From positions 55,868-119,867 of the forward strand of contig NZ_LDOV01000003.1 in NCBI RefSeq assembly GCF_001029435.1: a stretch of DNA of 64,000 bases. Reading direction: 5' to 3'. The notes below the pieces were generated by a model. It worked only from the letters and a program-made list of their open reading frames with translations. It was not told the origin of the DNA and did not search any database. Shown piece after piece: positions 1-9,077 of this stretch. A program made the position numbers and the translations under genes. This DNA is from Photobacterium aphoticum (GTDB lineage: Bacteria; Pseudomonadota; Gammaproteobacteria; Enterobacterales; Vibrionaceae). Position 1 is the first letter of the stretch. Each line of letters begins with the position of its first letter.

Positions 1-52
1 GATGTCACACTTGATATGCGTTAAGTTCCATTAGGGCTTTTGGGGAATACAT

Positions 53-643
53 ATGAAATTAGGACACATTGCGGTGCTGGTAGGCGGTCTGCTTACCTGT
101 GGTGCAGCTTGGGCTGAAAGCACCGTATATATCACACCATATCTGGGTTACAGTTTTTCTAACTCCGTAACCGATGAAAATGATATTAAGATTGATACAG
201 ACAACGATGCCCATTATGCACTGGGACTGGAAACCGATCTGTACAATGGGCGTGCAGGCTTATACATCAGCCATCAACCTAACACCGTAGAAGGTTTTGG
301 TGACGGCTCATTCACCTACACTCACTTCCAAAGCTCATTGCGCTTCGAAACGTTTGAACGTCTAGATACGTATTTCGGGGCCAGTATGGGTGCCACCATT
401 GTCGATGCAGACTGGACGGAAAATGATCTGTTCTTCTCAGCAGGTCTGCAGGGCGGTGCAGAGTACCAGATCTCAGACAATTTTTACTTTGTGGTCGAAG
501 CACGTTGGCTCGGCAATTTAGTCGACAGTGATACCATCACACGTTGTACGCTCCCTACTGGCACAGAGTCATGTAACATCAAAATTGACTCTAAGTGGCT
601 GACACAGTTCCAAACCAATGTCGGGTTTACCATCGCTTTCTAG
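53..643 (+). CDS. Outer-membrane beta-barrel protein (OmpA/OmpX-like)
   Basis: A 196-residue exported protein. Residues 1-21 form a clear signal peptide ending in AWA before ESTVYITPYLGY. The rest alternates aromatic and polar residues in short strands and ends in the terminal phenylalanine (GFTIAF) typical of outer-membrane barrels assembled by BAM. Two cysteines (RCTLP and SCNIK) lie in a late loop and may form a disulfide. The start is supported by GGGGAA at 41-46. It resembles the small eight-stranded OmpX/OmpW-size barrels, but I cannot name the subfamily. A terminator follows at once, so it looks monocistronic. Confidence 0.75.
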   Translation: MKLGHIAVLVGGLLTCGAAWAESTVYITPYLGYSFSNSVTDENDIKIDTDNDAHYALGLETDLYNGRAGLYISHQPNTVEGFGDGSFTYTHFQSSLRFETFERLDTYFGASMGATIVDADWTENDLFFSAGLQGGAEYQISDNFYFVVEARWLGNLVDSDTITRCTLPTGTESCNIKIDSKWLTQFQTNVGFTIAF

Positions 644-668
644 CACATCCTTTTATCCGATAGCACCC

Positions 669-696
669 AAGGGCCAGATATACTGGCCTTTATTGT
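669..696 (+). terminator. Rho-independent terminator after the barrel gene
   Basis: GGCCAG at 673-678 pairs with CTGGCC at 683-688 and is followed by a T-rich stretch, 26 bases after the stop codon. Confidence 0.65.
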
Positions 697-1043
697 TTCT
701 GCGCTATTCCCTTTTAGCATCTCCTACCAGAATCAGACTTTTCTTCGTGTAATTAAAAAAATATTTACACCATAAACATGCGCAAAATAGCAGCATATTT
801 CACTCTTATAGCCGCCTGCCACTCTTTACGACACTAAACTTTATAACAAAACACTCATTAAACACTTCTGTCACGATTTTACACAAAAACACACTCTATT
901 GATTTACATCTGCACTATAGTTACTCTCGAGCAATAAACTTGGTTTAACCTTTCAATAATATCGCCAAGTTACGTATTTTATTGGTGTTTTCATCTAGCA
1001 AACATAACTTTTACAGGGACTTGATTTACATAAGGAGATGTAT
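697..1043. other. Intergenic region before the NSS transporter
   Basis: No coding potential is seen in this AT-rich stretch. An inverted repeat AACTTGG (937-943) / CCAAGTT (965-971) lies about 70 bases before the transporter start and could be an operator or a leader hairpin. The region presumably holds the transporter promoter. Confidence 0.4.
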
Positions 1044-2531
1044 ATGAATCGAGAACAATGGGGCTCACGCGCAGGCTTCATCCTTGCTGCAGTGGGTTCA
1101 GCCATCGGATTGGGTAACATTTGGCGTTTCCCTTACATGGCATACGAAAACGGCGGTGGCGCATTTTTTATTCCCTACCTTTTTGCCATGATTACCGCCG
1201 GCATTCCTTTCATGATCATGGAGTTCAGCTTGGGGCATAAACTCCGTGGGGCGGCACCGCGTGCGTTTTCTAAACTTGGTACCAAATTCGAATGGCTGGG
1301 TTGGTTTCAGGTATCCATTGCGGCGATTATTGCCGTCTACTATGTGGCCATTATCGGTTGGGCGATTTCCTACCTGGGTATGGCTTTCACACAAAGCTGG
1401 GGCAGCGATACCAACGCCTTCTTCTTTAGCGAATACCTTAAACTGGGTGAGAACAGTCCTTCTCAACTGGGTAGCCTGCAATTCCACATTGCCATTCCGA
1501 TGACCATTGCGTGGGCAATCACCTTTGCCGCTATCTTTACCGGGGTAAAAGGTGGCATTGAACGTGCCAGTAAGATCATGATGCCACTACTGTTTCTGAT
1601 GGTATTGGGTTTCATTAGCCGCGTGGTCTTCTTGCCAGGGGCCATGGACGGTCTGAACTACCTGTTCCAGCCTGATTTCAGTAAAATTCTGGATGCGAAA
1701 GTGTGGTCAGCCGCTTATGGGCAAATCTTCTTCACGCTCAGCGTGGGCTTTGCCATCATGATTGCTTACTCCAGCTACCTGCCAAAAAAATCAGACATCA
1801 ATAACAACGCCTTCATGACGGTACTGATCAACTGTGGTTTCTCCATCATGGCGGGTGTGATGATCTTTGCGGTATTGGGCTACATGGCCCAAGAACAAGC
1901 CAAGCCTATTACCGAAGTGGTATCGGCAGGTGTAGGTCTGGCGTTTGTGACCATTCCGGCGGCGATTAACTTACTCCCTGCCCCGTTTATTCTGGGTCCA
2001 CTGTTTTTCTTTGCACTGGTGGTGGCCGGTTTAAGTTCCCACATTTCGATTATCGAAGCGGTGACCTCTGCCATTATCGACAAACTGAATTGGACACGTA
2101 AGAAAGCAGCGGTGGTTGTCTGTGGTTTGGGTTACCTGGTGTCGATGGCCTTTGCAACTAATGGCGGCCTGTTACTGCTGGATTTGGTGGACTACTTCAT
2201 TAACAACATCGCACTGTTAGCCAGCTGTCTGATTGAAATTGCGATCATTGCCTGGCTACTGAAAGTGTCTGACATTCGCCAATACGTGAATGAGCGTTCG
2301 GAATTTAGCATCGGCAAATGGTTTGAGGTATGTCTGCGCTTCCTGAGCCCTGCCATGCTTGCAGTGATTGTCACAACGAACTTGATCAACACCTTTAATG
2401 AAGGCTATGGCGGCTATGATCACTCTGATCTGCTAATGCTCGGCTGGGGCTTGGTGGGTGCGATGTTACTCCTTGCCATCATTATCAATATCACCTCGAA
2501 GAGCCAACCCCATCAGGAGGCAAAACTATGA
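1044..2531 (+). CDS. Sodium-dependent transporter, NSS/SNF family
   Basis: A 495-residue inner-membrane symporter of the neurotransmitter:sodium symporter family (LeuT fold), which imports amino acids or related amines with Na+. The N-terminus carries the family signature GSAIGLGNIWRFPY, whose unwound TM1 makes the Na+ and substrate sites, followed by about 11-12 hydrophobic helices. I chose the second ATG (1044) because AAGGAG at 1032-1037 is then correctly spaced; the ATG at 1038 directly abuts it. The stop overlaps the start of a MetS-like small subunit (ATGA), which suggests a methionine/alanine MetP-type transporter. The substrate is inferred only from that partner. Confidence 0.88.
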   Translation: MNREQWGSRAGFILAAVGSAIGLGNIWRFPYMAYENGGGAFFIPYLFAMITAGIPFMIMEFSLGHKLRGAAPRAFSKLGTKFEWLGWFQVSIAAIIAVYYVAIIGWAISYLGMAFTQSWGSDTNAFFFSEYLKLGENSPSQLGSLQFHIAIPMTIAWAITFAAIFTGVKGGIERASKIMMPLLFLMVLGFISRVVFLPGAMDGLNYLFQPDFSKILDAKVWSAAYGQIFFTLSVGFAIMIAYSSYLPKKSDINNNAFMTVLINCGFSIMAGVMIFAVLGYMAQEQAKPITEVVSAGVGLAFVTIPAAINLLPAPFILGPLFFFALVVAGLSSHISIIEAVTSAIIDKLNWTRKKAAVVVCGLGYLVSMAFATNGGLLLLDLVDYFINNIALLASCLIEIAIIAWLLKVSDIRQYVNERSEFSIGKWFEVCLRFLSPAMLAVIVTTNLINTFNEGYGGYDHSDLLMLGWGLVGAMLLLAIIINITSKSQPHQEAKL

Positions 2532-2626
2532 GTATCGGTGCCATTATCATGCTGCTGTTCGGCTTTGGGATCACATGGGGCGGTGCCGCTTACTGTATCT
2601 CTATCGCGATGAACAAAGATCAGTAA
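2528..2626 (+). CDS. MetS-family NSS transporter small subunit (32 aa)
   Basis: A 32-residue membrane peptide translated from an ATGA overlap with the transporter stop. It begins MSIGAIIMLLFGFGITWGG, continues into a short polar tail ending NKDQ, and forms one transmembrane helix. This matches the known MetS/MetP pair, where a tiny single-span protein is encoded directly after the NSS transporter and is needed for its activity. It is easily missed because of its size. A strong terminator follows 50 bases later, closing the two-gene operon. Confidence 0.85.
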   Translation: MSIGAIIMLLFGFGITWGGAAYCISIAMNKDQ

Positions 2627-2676
2627 CACGGAAAAGTTATTGGTTGCCTCTACGATAAAGAGGCGATAAATCACGG

Positions 2677-2700
2677 GAGGGGCATGTCGCCCCTCTTTTT
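2677..2700 (+). terminator. Terminator of the NSS transporter operon
   Basis: GAGGGGC at 2677-2683 pairs with GCCCCTC at 2689-2695, followed by TTTTT. From here to the next gene at 2960 I see no further gene or motif. Confidence 0.85.
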
Positions 2701-2959
2701 ATTGCCTCTTCTTTACCCTTGGTTTTTATTCCTTTGTCTTTATGACGCTTAACGCGAAGACAACCTCATGCCGTCGTAAATCACACCAACCCTGTCAGCG
2801 AATGTTAGCGAAGCCATAGCATTATCGTTAACAATCAAGCAATTTAGCAAAGTTTCATTTTCCTTATTGCAATCATCCCGTTACAATCTTCAGCAGATGA
2901 CTCTCAGCGTCTCGATATCGTGCTTTGCGTCTCCCACTATTTTCAAGCAAGGATCTGCC

Positions 2960-3487
2960 ATGAAGTTAGCTGCATTCATACTCACCGTCACCACACTTTC
3001 AAGCTCTGCATTCGCCAGCACGCCACCGAGCACAACCACACAATGTGAAAGTGATAAGTACCACCAATATGTCGATGCATCACTGAATTGGTACCAGCAA
3101 CTGGTCACACTGTCTGTTGCCAAAGATCCACAACTGAAAGACGTCGGCGACTGGTTTTTAGCCGGCCGTGAGCACCACTTCCATTTCAACCGCGATGCCG
3201 TGGACTGGTATCTGGCCAATGACAAAGACAAATTACAACTGGCACTGCCGGTAGAGTCTTGGTTGAACTTAAACCAAGCCGATATCAAAGAGCTCGCGTC
3301 ACAACCGACGGCACTGGGGCAAGCCGCTAAACTGGCGTTTAATGATCGCCAAAGCAAGCCACATCCGAAAAATTACGCGCTGCGCAGTGCCTTTGCTGAA
3401 CTGCTGACTCACCCCGCGCAGATCGAAAAACCACTTAATGCGTACAATGAAAAAATGAATGCGATCAGCGCTATTCAGTGTCAATAA
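2960..3487 (+). CDS. Exported protein of unknown function
   Basis: A 175-residue protein starting at the ATG preceded by AAGGA (2949-2953). Residues 1-18 form a signal peptide (MKLAAFILTVTTLSSSAFA). The mature part is soluble, rich in W, Y, Q and H, with a pair of cysteines near the two ends (QCESDKY and AIQCQ) that could form one disulfide in the periplasm. An upstream in-frame extension to 2867 has no ribosome site and does not look coding. I do not recognise the family. It precedes a DUF2860 outer-membrane protein by 64 bases in the same direction, so the two may be co-transcribed. Confidence 0.6.
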   Translation: MKLAAFILTVTTLSSSAFASTPPSTTTQCESDKYHQYVDASLNWYQQLVTLSVAKDPQLKDVGDWFLAGREHHFHFNRDAVDWYLANDKDKLQLALPVESWLNLNQADIKELASQPTALGQAAKLAFNDRQSKPHPKNYALRSAFAELLTHPAQIEKPLNAYNEKMNAISAIQCQ

Positions 3488-3551
3488 TCTCGTATGACAC
3501 GGTGCTGGCGGGCCTTCAATCACACGTCGCACCTCAGGGAAGGAAAAACGC

Positions 3552-4547
3552 ATGGATAATCGTTCACTCACCACATGCTCAGTCGCGCTTATAACCTGTG
3601 TATTTGCAGCATCAGCGCAGGCAAATCAGCCAAGACCGTGGCAGCCCGGTTTCGGGTTAGATGTGTCTTTATTGGTGGGATATACCCAGAGTCACTCGCA
3701 ATTTAACACTGACAATACGGTGACACCGGATCTTGACCGTAAAGGCGATAAACAAAATGGTGCGCTCATCGCCCCTTTGGGTACAGTGAGTTACACCAAT
3801 GAGGCGATGGATCAGCAAATCTACTTTGGTACCAGTCGATCTGATCTGGCATTAGGACGTTTTCATGTCGAGCTCGGTTATAAATACCGTCTGTCACCGC
3901 GCAGTGCGCTCACCGTCAGTTATGTCCCGGGGTTAATGGACAGTGAAACGTGGCAGGATCCCTATCTGGCCAATCAACCCCGCGAAGAAACCGACAGTAA
4001 AATCCGTGGTTTACGTTTTCAGTATGACGGCATCATGAATAGCCCTTTCTCACTGGAAGTATCCTTTGGTTCACAAGATATTGATAACGAACAAAGTGGT
4101 ACAGCCCTGTTGACGCCAGAAGAACAAGCTGAAATGCGCCGTGACAGCGACATTTATTACACCCAGCTTAGCTATTTCAAACCGCTGAATCGTGCCCAAT
4201 TCTTACGTTTTGCGGGCAGTTATACCCGTCTAGATGCTAAAGGCAACGCCATGTCGAGCGACGGTTATGGTGCGGAGTTTGGTTTGATCCAAATGCTGGA
4301 CAGTTCCAGCCTTGCGCTGACCTTTAGCTACGATCGCGTTAACTTTGACGGTGAGAATCCGGTCTTTGATCGCACACAGAAAGACGACCGCTGGGGTGTG
4401 TTCTTGGCCTATGAATACAATGCCCCGTTTGACTGGAAAGATTGGGGGTTTGTCTCACTTTTAGGCTATAACCAAAGTCAATCGAACATCCGTTTTTATG
4501 ATGAGGACAACGTGTTGATCAGTGCCGGCATGAACTACCGATTTTAA
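3552..4547 (+). CDS. DUF2860-type outer-membrane protein
   Basis: A 331-residue protein with a signal peptide (residues 1-24, ending AQA) and a barrel-like body of alternating strands that ends in the C-terminal motif GMNYRF. Its overall pattern, with FGLDVSLLVGY near the mature N-terminus and a late segment with DRTQKDDRWG, fits the DUF2860 family of marine gammaproteobacteria, whose function is unknown. AGGGAAGG at about 3537-3544 supports the start. No terminator separates it from the preceding exported protein. Confidence 0.7.
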   Translation: MDNRSLTTCSVALITCVFAASAQANQPRPWQPGFGLDVSLLVGYTQSHSQFNTDNTVTPDLDRKGDKQNGALIAPLGTVSYTNEAMDQQIYFGTSRSDLALGRFHVELGYKYRLSPRSALTVSYVPGLMDSETWQDPYLANQPREETDSKIRGLRFQYDGIMNSPFSLEVSFGSQDIDNEQSGTALLTPEEQAEMRRDSDIYYTQLSYFKPLNRAQFLRFAGSYTRLDAKGNAMSSDGYGAEFGLIQMLDSSSLALTFSYDRVNFDGENPVFDRTQKDDRWGVFLAYEYNAPFDWKDWGFVSLLGYNQSQSNIRFYDEDNVLISAGMNYRF

Positions 4548-4621
4548 TTTTTTTCGACAGCGACAAAAAATTGAATTAAATTAGCAACAATTTGCCGATA
4601 AAGTGACACGTTATTAAGGTT

Positions 4622-6283
4622 ATGGCAGTCGTGGATTTAAAAAAAGCGGATGCGACGCAAGCGTCTTTGCATCGCATCTTTACTGTGCCGGAAGCACCCG
4701 ACTCAACATTGGGTCGTATTGAAAAAGAGATCTCTGAAAACCTCAATGTGTTTTTACAAACACACATTGCGGCCAGAGAAAAACCACTCGCAGAAATCGA
4801 AAAGGACTTCTCATCAGCAGCACTGCCAGAGAACCCCACTTTCGTTTCTGATCACACCCACTTTCTTTTAAACAAGTTAGTGGCGCAGTCGGTGCATACT
4901 TCAGCACCGACCTTCATTGGACACATGACATCAGCCCTTCCCTATTTTCTGATGCCGCTGTCTAAAATCATGATCGCACTCAACCAGAATCTGGTGAAAA
5001 TTGAAACCTCCAAAGCCTTTACGCCCCTTGAGCGTCAGGTTTTAGGGATGTTGCATAACTTGATTTATGATGAGCCAGAGCCGTTTTATGATCGCTGGAT
5101 GCACAGTGCCAACCACTCGTTGGGCGCATTTTGCTCCGGTGGCACCGTGGCTAACATCACCGCGTTGTGGGTTGCACGCAATAATGCCCTCAAGCCTGAC
5201 GGCGCATTTCGGGGAGTTGCTCAAGAGGGCCTATTCCGTGCCATGAAACACTATGGCTACGAAGATTTAGCGGTATTAGTCTCAGAACGTGGTCATTACT
5301 CACTGAAAAAAGCCGCCGATGTACTCGGCATTGGCCGTGACAGTTTGATCCCGATAAAAACAGACAACAATAACCGTGTTGTTGTGTCAGAGATGAAGGC
5401 CAAGCTCGATGAGTTGAAGGCAAAGAATATCAAACCTTTTGCCATTATCGGGGTTGCGGGCACCACCGAAACCGGCACCATCGATCCCCTGTCAGAATTG
5501 GCCGACTTGGCACACGCCTATGGGTGCCATTTCCATGTGGATGCGGCTTGGGGTGGCGCGACACTCATGTCGAACAAGTATCGTCATTTATTGAACGGGA
5601 TCGAACGGGCAGACTCAGTCACCATTGATGCGCACAAACAATTGTATGTGCCGATGGGTGCCGGCATGGTGATATTCAAAAACCCAGCCTTGATGACGGC
5701 GATTGAGCATCATGCCGAATATATTTTACGTAAAGGCTCAAAAGACTTAGGCAGCCACACGCTAGAAGGCTCGCGCAGTGGCATGGCGATGTTGTTGTAC
5801 GCCAGCTTAAATATCATCAGCCGTCAGGGCTATGAAATGCTGATCAACAACAGCATCGAAAAAGCCCACTATTTTGCCGGACTGATCGATGCGCACCCTG
5901 AGTTTGAATTGGTCACCCACCCAGAGCTGTGCCTGCTGACTTACCGTTATGTACCAGCTCGTACACAGCAAGCATTAACGCTCGCGACAGCGGATGAGCG
6001 AGAAACCTTGCTGGCCGCATTGGATGACCTCACTCAGTTCATCCAAAAGCGTCAACGCGAGTCGGGTAAGTCATTTGTCTCTCGAACCCGTATCACGCCA
6101 GAGAAATGGGATCGCCGCTTAACTACAGTATTTCGTGTGGTTTTGGCCAACCCACTCACAACCGAAAACATCCTTCAAGATGTACTGGCTGAGCAGGTAG
6201 AAATTGCAAAACAAAGCATTATCAGCTCACCGCAGATCCGCACGCTGACAGACCATATTCTTACCCGCCATAATACCGAGTAA
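4622..6283 (+). CDS. panP: Pyridoxal-dependent aspartate 1-decarboxylase PanP
   Basis: A 553-residue fold-type I PLP enzyme of the group II decarboxylase superfamily. It matches the PanP family (TIGR03799), which makes beta-alanine from aspartate for coenzyme A synthesis and replaces the pyruvoyl enzyme PanD in Vibrio, Shewanella and relatives. The PLP lysine is in DAHKQLYVPMG (K339), the cofactor aspartate in FHVDAAWGG, and the glycine-serine loop in CSGGTVANITALW. The N-terminal block IFTVPEAPDSTLGRIE is typical of this family. The start codon follows AAGG closely, so initiation a few codons later cannot be excluded. It is followed by a strong terminator and looks monocistronic. Confidence 0.88.
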   Translation: MAVVDLKKADATQASLHRIFTVPEAPDSTLGRIEKEISENLNVFLQTHIAAREKPLAEIEKDFSSAALPENPTFVSDHTHFLLNKLVAQSVHTSAPTFIGHMTSALPYFLMPLSKIMIALNQNLVKIETSKAFTPLERQVLGMLHNLIYDEPEPFYDRWMHSANHSLGAFCSGGTVANITALWVARNNALKPDGAFRGVAQEGLFRAMKHYGYEDLAVLVSERGHYSLKKAADVLGIGRDSLIPIKTDNNNRVVVSEMKAKLDELKAKNIKPFAIIGVAGTTETGTIDPLSELADLAHAYGCHFHVDAAWGGATLMSNKYRHLLNGIERADSVTIDAHKQLYVPMGAGMVIFKNPALMTAIEHHAEYILRKGSKDLGSHTLEGSRSGMAMLLYASLNIISRQGYEMLINNSIEKAHYFAGLIDAHPEFELVTHPELCLLTYRYVPARTQQALTLATADERETLLAALDDLTQFIQKRQRESGKSFVSRTRITPEKWDRRLTTVFRVVLANPLTTENILQDVLAEQVEIAKQSIISSPQIRTLTDHILTRHNTE

Positions 6284-6297
6284 TCCCCCTTCTTTTT

Positions 6298-6321
6298 AGC
6301 CCGGTTTAACCGGGCTTTTTT
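6298..6321 (+). terminator. Terminator after panP
   Basis: AGCCCGGTT at 6298-6306 pairs with AACCGGGCT at 6308-6316 and is followed by a run of T. Confidence 0.9.
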
Positions 6322-6909
6322 ATCACTTTTGGCCACTATGATGTAAAAAGCAATCATTCTCTATAAAAATAAATGTCGCTTGAAAGAAGCAAAAAGAAGG
6401 CAAAGTGAGGGGCTAAATTGATGGCGTCTAACTCCCCATTTTAAGGGCTTTTTTTGAAGAATTTCGGCCTTTGTGGCAAGAAAAAACCGCGCCACAAGCT
6501 GTGAATAGAATATGTAAATTGAAAAAAGTATGGATTTTCAGCAACCGTGTGAGCACTGTTTCGTCAAGTGATGACCCATCAGGATGTGACTAGGGACACA
6601 TTTTGTGTTCACAAGGCATTTATATCCCTTGAGAACCCGATAAATTCATTTGCCGCTTCAAATTGTTCGCTCAATTTACAACCAGCCAATTGTGCAATTA
6701 ATCGGCAAACAGTATTTTCATGGGCATTTTTCGCATTCAAAAACGCGCCGATCGCTGTTCAAAATTCCAGCACGAAGACGTAAAAGTCATAAATAGACCG
6801 TAAAAATCACAAGAAATGACAAAGAAAAACGGCTAGAAACACGTTTCCGCTATTAACATCCCCTCATTTTTCTTGATCAATATCAACAAAAGCGCCGATT
6901 GGCAGATAC
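6322..6909. other. Gene-free region between panP and torR
   Basis: About 590 bases with no convincing gene; the 71-codon plus-strand frame at 6568-6783 has no ribosome site and no protein-like composition. The stretch holds an inverted repeat TTGTGGC / GCCACAA (about 6470-6497), a weak CCC...GGG hairpin followed by seven T (about 6433-6456) and a perfect FNR-type site (6873-6886). A small RNA is possible but I cannot define one. Confidence 0.4.
6873..6886. promoter_or_regulatory. Perfect FNR-type binding site
   Basis: The sequence TTGATCAATATCAA fits the FNR consensus TTGAT-N4-ATCAA with no mismatch. It lies beyond the torR terminator and more than 900 bases from torC, so its target is not obvious. 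Confidence 0.5.
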
Positions 6910-6941
6910 AAAAAAGGCTGATACTCAACGAATATCAGCCT
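6910..6941 (-). terminator. Terminator of torR
   Basis: On the minus strand the stem formed by plus-strand AGGCTGATA (6915-6923) and TATCAGCCT (6933-6941) is followed by a run of T (6910-6915). It lies 48 bases past the torR stop. Confidence 0.85.
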
Positions 6942-6988
6942 AATTATGACAAATTATGACAATCGCTCAATGGCGATTATGAGAGGAA

Positions 6989-7702
6989 TTAATCCCCTGC
7001 AAACATGTAACCTTCACCGTGAACGGTCACAAAAATTTGCGGGTTTTTCGGGTCGACTTCCATCTTAGAACGCATGCGTCGAATCAGTACATCGATGGTA
7101 CGATCGTTCGGCGCTTCAACGCGGTGGCTAAGCATATTCAGGATACGCTCACGGCTCAGAACCACGTTCGGGTGAGAAGAGAATGCCACCAACAATTCGT
7201 ATTCTGCTTTGGTCAATTTCACTGGCACACCGTTGTGTGTCAGGGCTCGTTTGTTGATATCAAACTGCCAGTCACCGAAGCGAATTATGCTATCTTCTTG
7301 CATTTCTACCATGGTCTCATCACGGGCCTTTTCGACCAGAGAGATGCGCCACAGCAGGTTTTTCACGCGTACAAGCAGCTCTCGCAGCTCGAACGGCTTA
7401 GTTACATAATCATCCGCACCCATCTCTAAACCAACAATGCGATCGATGCTGTCAGTACGGCCTGTAACCAAAATAATACCCACCTCAGAACGGCTGCGTA
7501 ATTCACGCGTAAGCATCAAACCGTCTTCGCCTGGTAGGTTAATATCGAGCATGACCAAATCGATTTTTTCGCTGGCCATAATCTCGCGCATCTGCGCGCC
7601 ACTTTCCGCTTGGCTGACTTTATATCCTTCATTCTCGAAGTACCCGACTAGCTTAGTACGGGTAACGATTTCATCCTCAACAACAAGTACGTGGTGACTC
7701 AT
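6989..7702 (-). CDS. torR: Response regulator TorR
   Basis: A 237-residue OmpR/PhoB-type response regulator. The receiver domain (residues 1-120) has the acidic pair VVEDE, the phospho-acceptor D53 in LVMLDINLPGEDG, and K in DDYVTKPFELREL. A winged-helix DNA-binding domain follows from about residue 140. The stretch EVGIILVTGRTDSIDRIVGL and the segment VRVKNLLWRISL match TorR rather than ArcA. TorR, phosphorylated by the TMAO-sensing kinase TorS, activates the TMAO reductase operon. The gene is divergent from torC, as in E. coli, and shares its promoter region. No torS or torT is present in the window, so the sensor must be encoded elsewhere. Confidence 0.92.
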   Translation of the reverse strand: MSHHVLVVEDEIVTRTKLVGYFENEGYKVSQAESGAQMREIMASEKIDLVMLDINLPGEDGLMLTRELRSRSEVGIILVTGRTDSIDRIVGLEMGADDYVTKPFELRELLVRVKNLLWRISLVEKARDETMVEMQEDSIIRFGDWQFDINKRALTHNGVPVKLTKAEYELLVAFSSHPNVVLSRERILNMLSHRVEAPNDRTIDVLIRRMRSKMEVDPKNPQIFVTVHGEGYMFAGD

Positions 7703-7726
7703 TTTATTCTCTTAATGTATTATTTA

Positions 7727-7798
7727 CTGTTCTATAAAACGTTAGCATAATCGGCGGCCATTCACAATTTGTCATAATACCGAAAATCCTGTTCATCG
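7727..7798. promoter_or_regulatory. Candidate tor boxes between torR and torC
   Basis: TorR binds decamers resembling CTGTTCATAT. The torR-torC gap contains CTGTTCATCG (7789-7798, 8 of 10), CTGTTCTATA (7727-7736) and a weaker TTTGTCATAA (about 7769-7778), all in the same orientation. Direct-repeat spacing of this kind is the E. coli torC arrangement. The sites are read by eye. Confidence 0.5.
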
Positions 7799-7902
7799 CC
7801 ACCCTTATCCTTATTCACATCGTGGAATTAAGATTACCCCATAAAAATTTATACGTCACCGTACTTTACGACTGGCTTCATTCTAATTTGGAATCTTCCA
7901 CT

Positions 7903-9069
7903 ATGAAAAAACTTTGGCAAATGTTGACTAAACCAAGCAGCAAGTACTCGATCCTTGCGCTTGTGCTAGTTGGTATTGGTATCACCTTGGCGGGTGTTCT
8001 CACTGTTCACAAGAGCTTTGAATTTGCCTCTCAAACTGAATTCTGTACGTCATGTCACACCATGCAGCAGAACTACGAAGAATATAAACAAAGCGTTCAC
8101 TTCAAGAACGCTTCTGGTGTACGTGCAGAATGTGTGGACTGTCACCAGCCAAAAGACCTTCCAGGCGCAGTAATGCGTAAACTGGGTGCGTGGAAAGACG
8201 TATACCACCACTTCGTAACTGGTAAGATCGATACCCCAGAGAAATTGGAAGAACACCGTCTTGAACTGGCGCAAGTCGTTTGGGAACGCATGAAGAGCCA
8301 GAACTCAAAAACCTGTAAGAGCTGTCACTCGTACGATGCGATGGACCACTCTAAGCAGTCTGCTAAAGCTGCCTTTGAAATGAACAAAGCTGCTGCTGAA
8401 GACATGAACTGTATCGAGTGTCACAAAGGTATCGCACACGAACTGCCAAACATGGCAGGTGGCTTCCAGAAAGATTACCAAGAGCTTCAGGCGACTTCGA
8501 AGGCTCAAGGTGCAACAGCTGACGTACTTTACTCTCTAGGCGAGAAAGACCTATACGCAGTGGCTGACGCGAAGAGCAAAGCGGACGGTAAACTACTGCC
8601 TGCGTCTCAAGTGAAAGTGATTGAACGTAAAGACGGCATGCTGAAAGTTCAGATCGACGGTTGGCTAGAGAAGAGCGGTAAAGGCCGTGTAATGACTGAG
8701 TACATGGGTAAACGTGTATTCAAGGCAACTATCCGTGGTGACGTGAAAGCGACTGAACAAGTACTGGAAGAGCAAACTGACACTGCGACTAACATCGTAT
8801 GGCAGCACGTTTCTGTTGAAGCATGGATCACACCAGACGACATGCTAGACAACATCCAGCCTATCTGGAACTACGCAGAAGACATGTACGGCGCAACGTG
8901 TAACGCATGTCACGCGGCACCGGCTCCAGGTCACTTCACTGCGAACGGTTGGATTTCAAGCCTGAACGCAATGAGCGCTTACTACCGTCTTAGTAAAACA
9001 GAAGAACGCACTCTGTTGAAATACCTACAGAACCACGGTAGTGACACAGGCGGCGCTGGCCATCACTAA
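7903..9069 (+). CDS. torC: Pentaheme c-type cytochrome TorC
   Basis: A 388-residue NapC/NirT-family cytochrome that oxidises membrane menaquinol and delivers electrons to periplasmic TorA. An N-terminal membrane anchor (about residues 15-38) is followed by four CxxCH heme motifs (CTSCH, CVDCH, CKSCH, CIECH) in the NapC-like domain and a fifth (CNACH) in the C-terminal domain that contacts TorA. The N-terminal MKKLW and the block KQSVHFKNASGVRAEC match E. coli TorC closely. I chose the ATG at 7903; the longer frame to 7822 has no ribosome site and would bury the anchor. Codon choice is strongly biased (CGT, AAC, GAC, GGT), as in highly expressed genes. Confidence 0.93.
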   Translation: MKKLWQMLTKPSSKYSILALVLVGIGITLAGVLTVHKSFEFASQTEFCTSCHTMQQNYEEYKQSVHFKNASGVRAECVDCHQPKDLPGAVMRKLGAWKDVYHHFVTGKIDTPEKLEEHRLELAQVVWERMKSQNSKTCKSCHSYDAMDHSKQSAKAAFEMNKAAAEDMNCIECHKGIAHELPNMAGGFQKDYQELQATSKAQGATADVLYSLGEKDLYAVADAKSKADGKLLPASQVKVIERKDGMLKVQIDGWLEKSGKGRVMTEYMGKRVFKATIRGDVKATEQVLEEQTDTATNIVWQHVSVEAWITPDDMLDNIQPIWNYAEDMYGATCNACHAAPAPGHFTANGWISSLNAMSAYYRLSKTEERTLLKYLQNHGSDTGGAGHH

Positions 9070-9077
9070 TTCCTGAC

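Noticed and set aside
6568..6783. 71-codon frame in the panP-torR gap
   Set aside because: No ribosome site, unusual composition and no protein-like pattern; it lies in AT-rich non-coding sequence.
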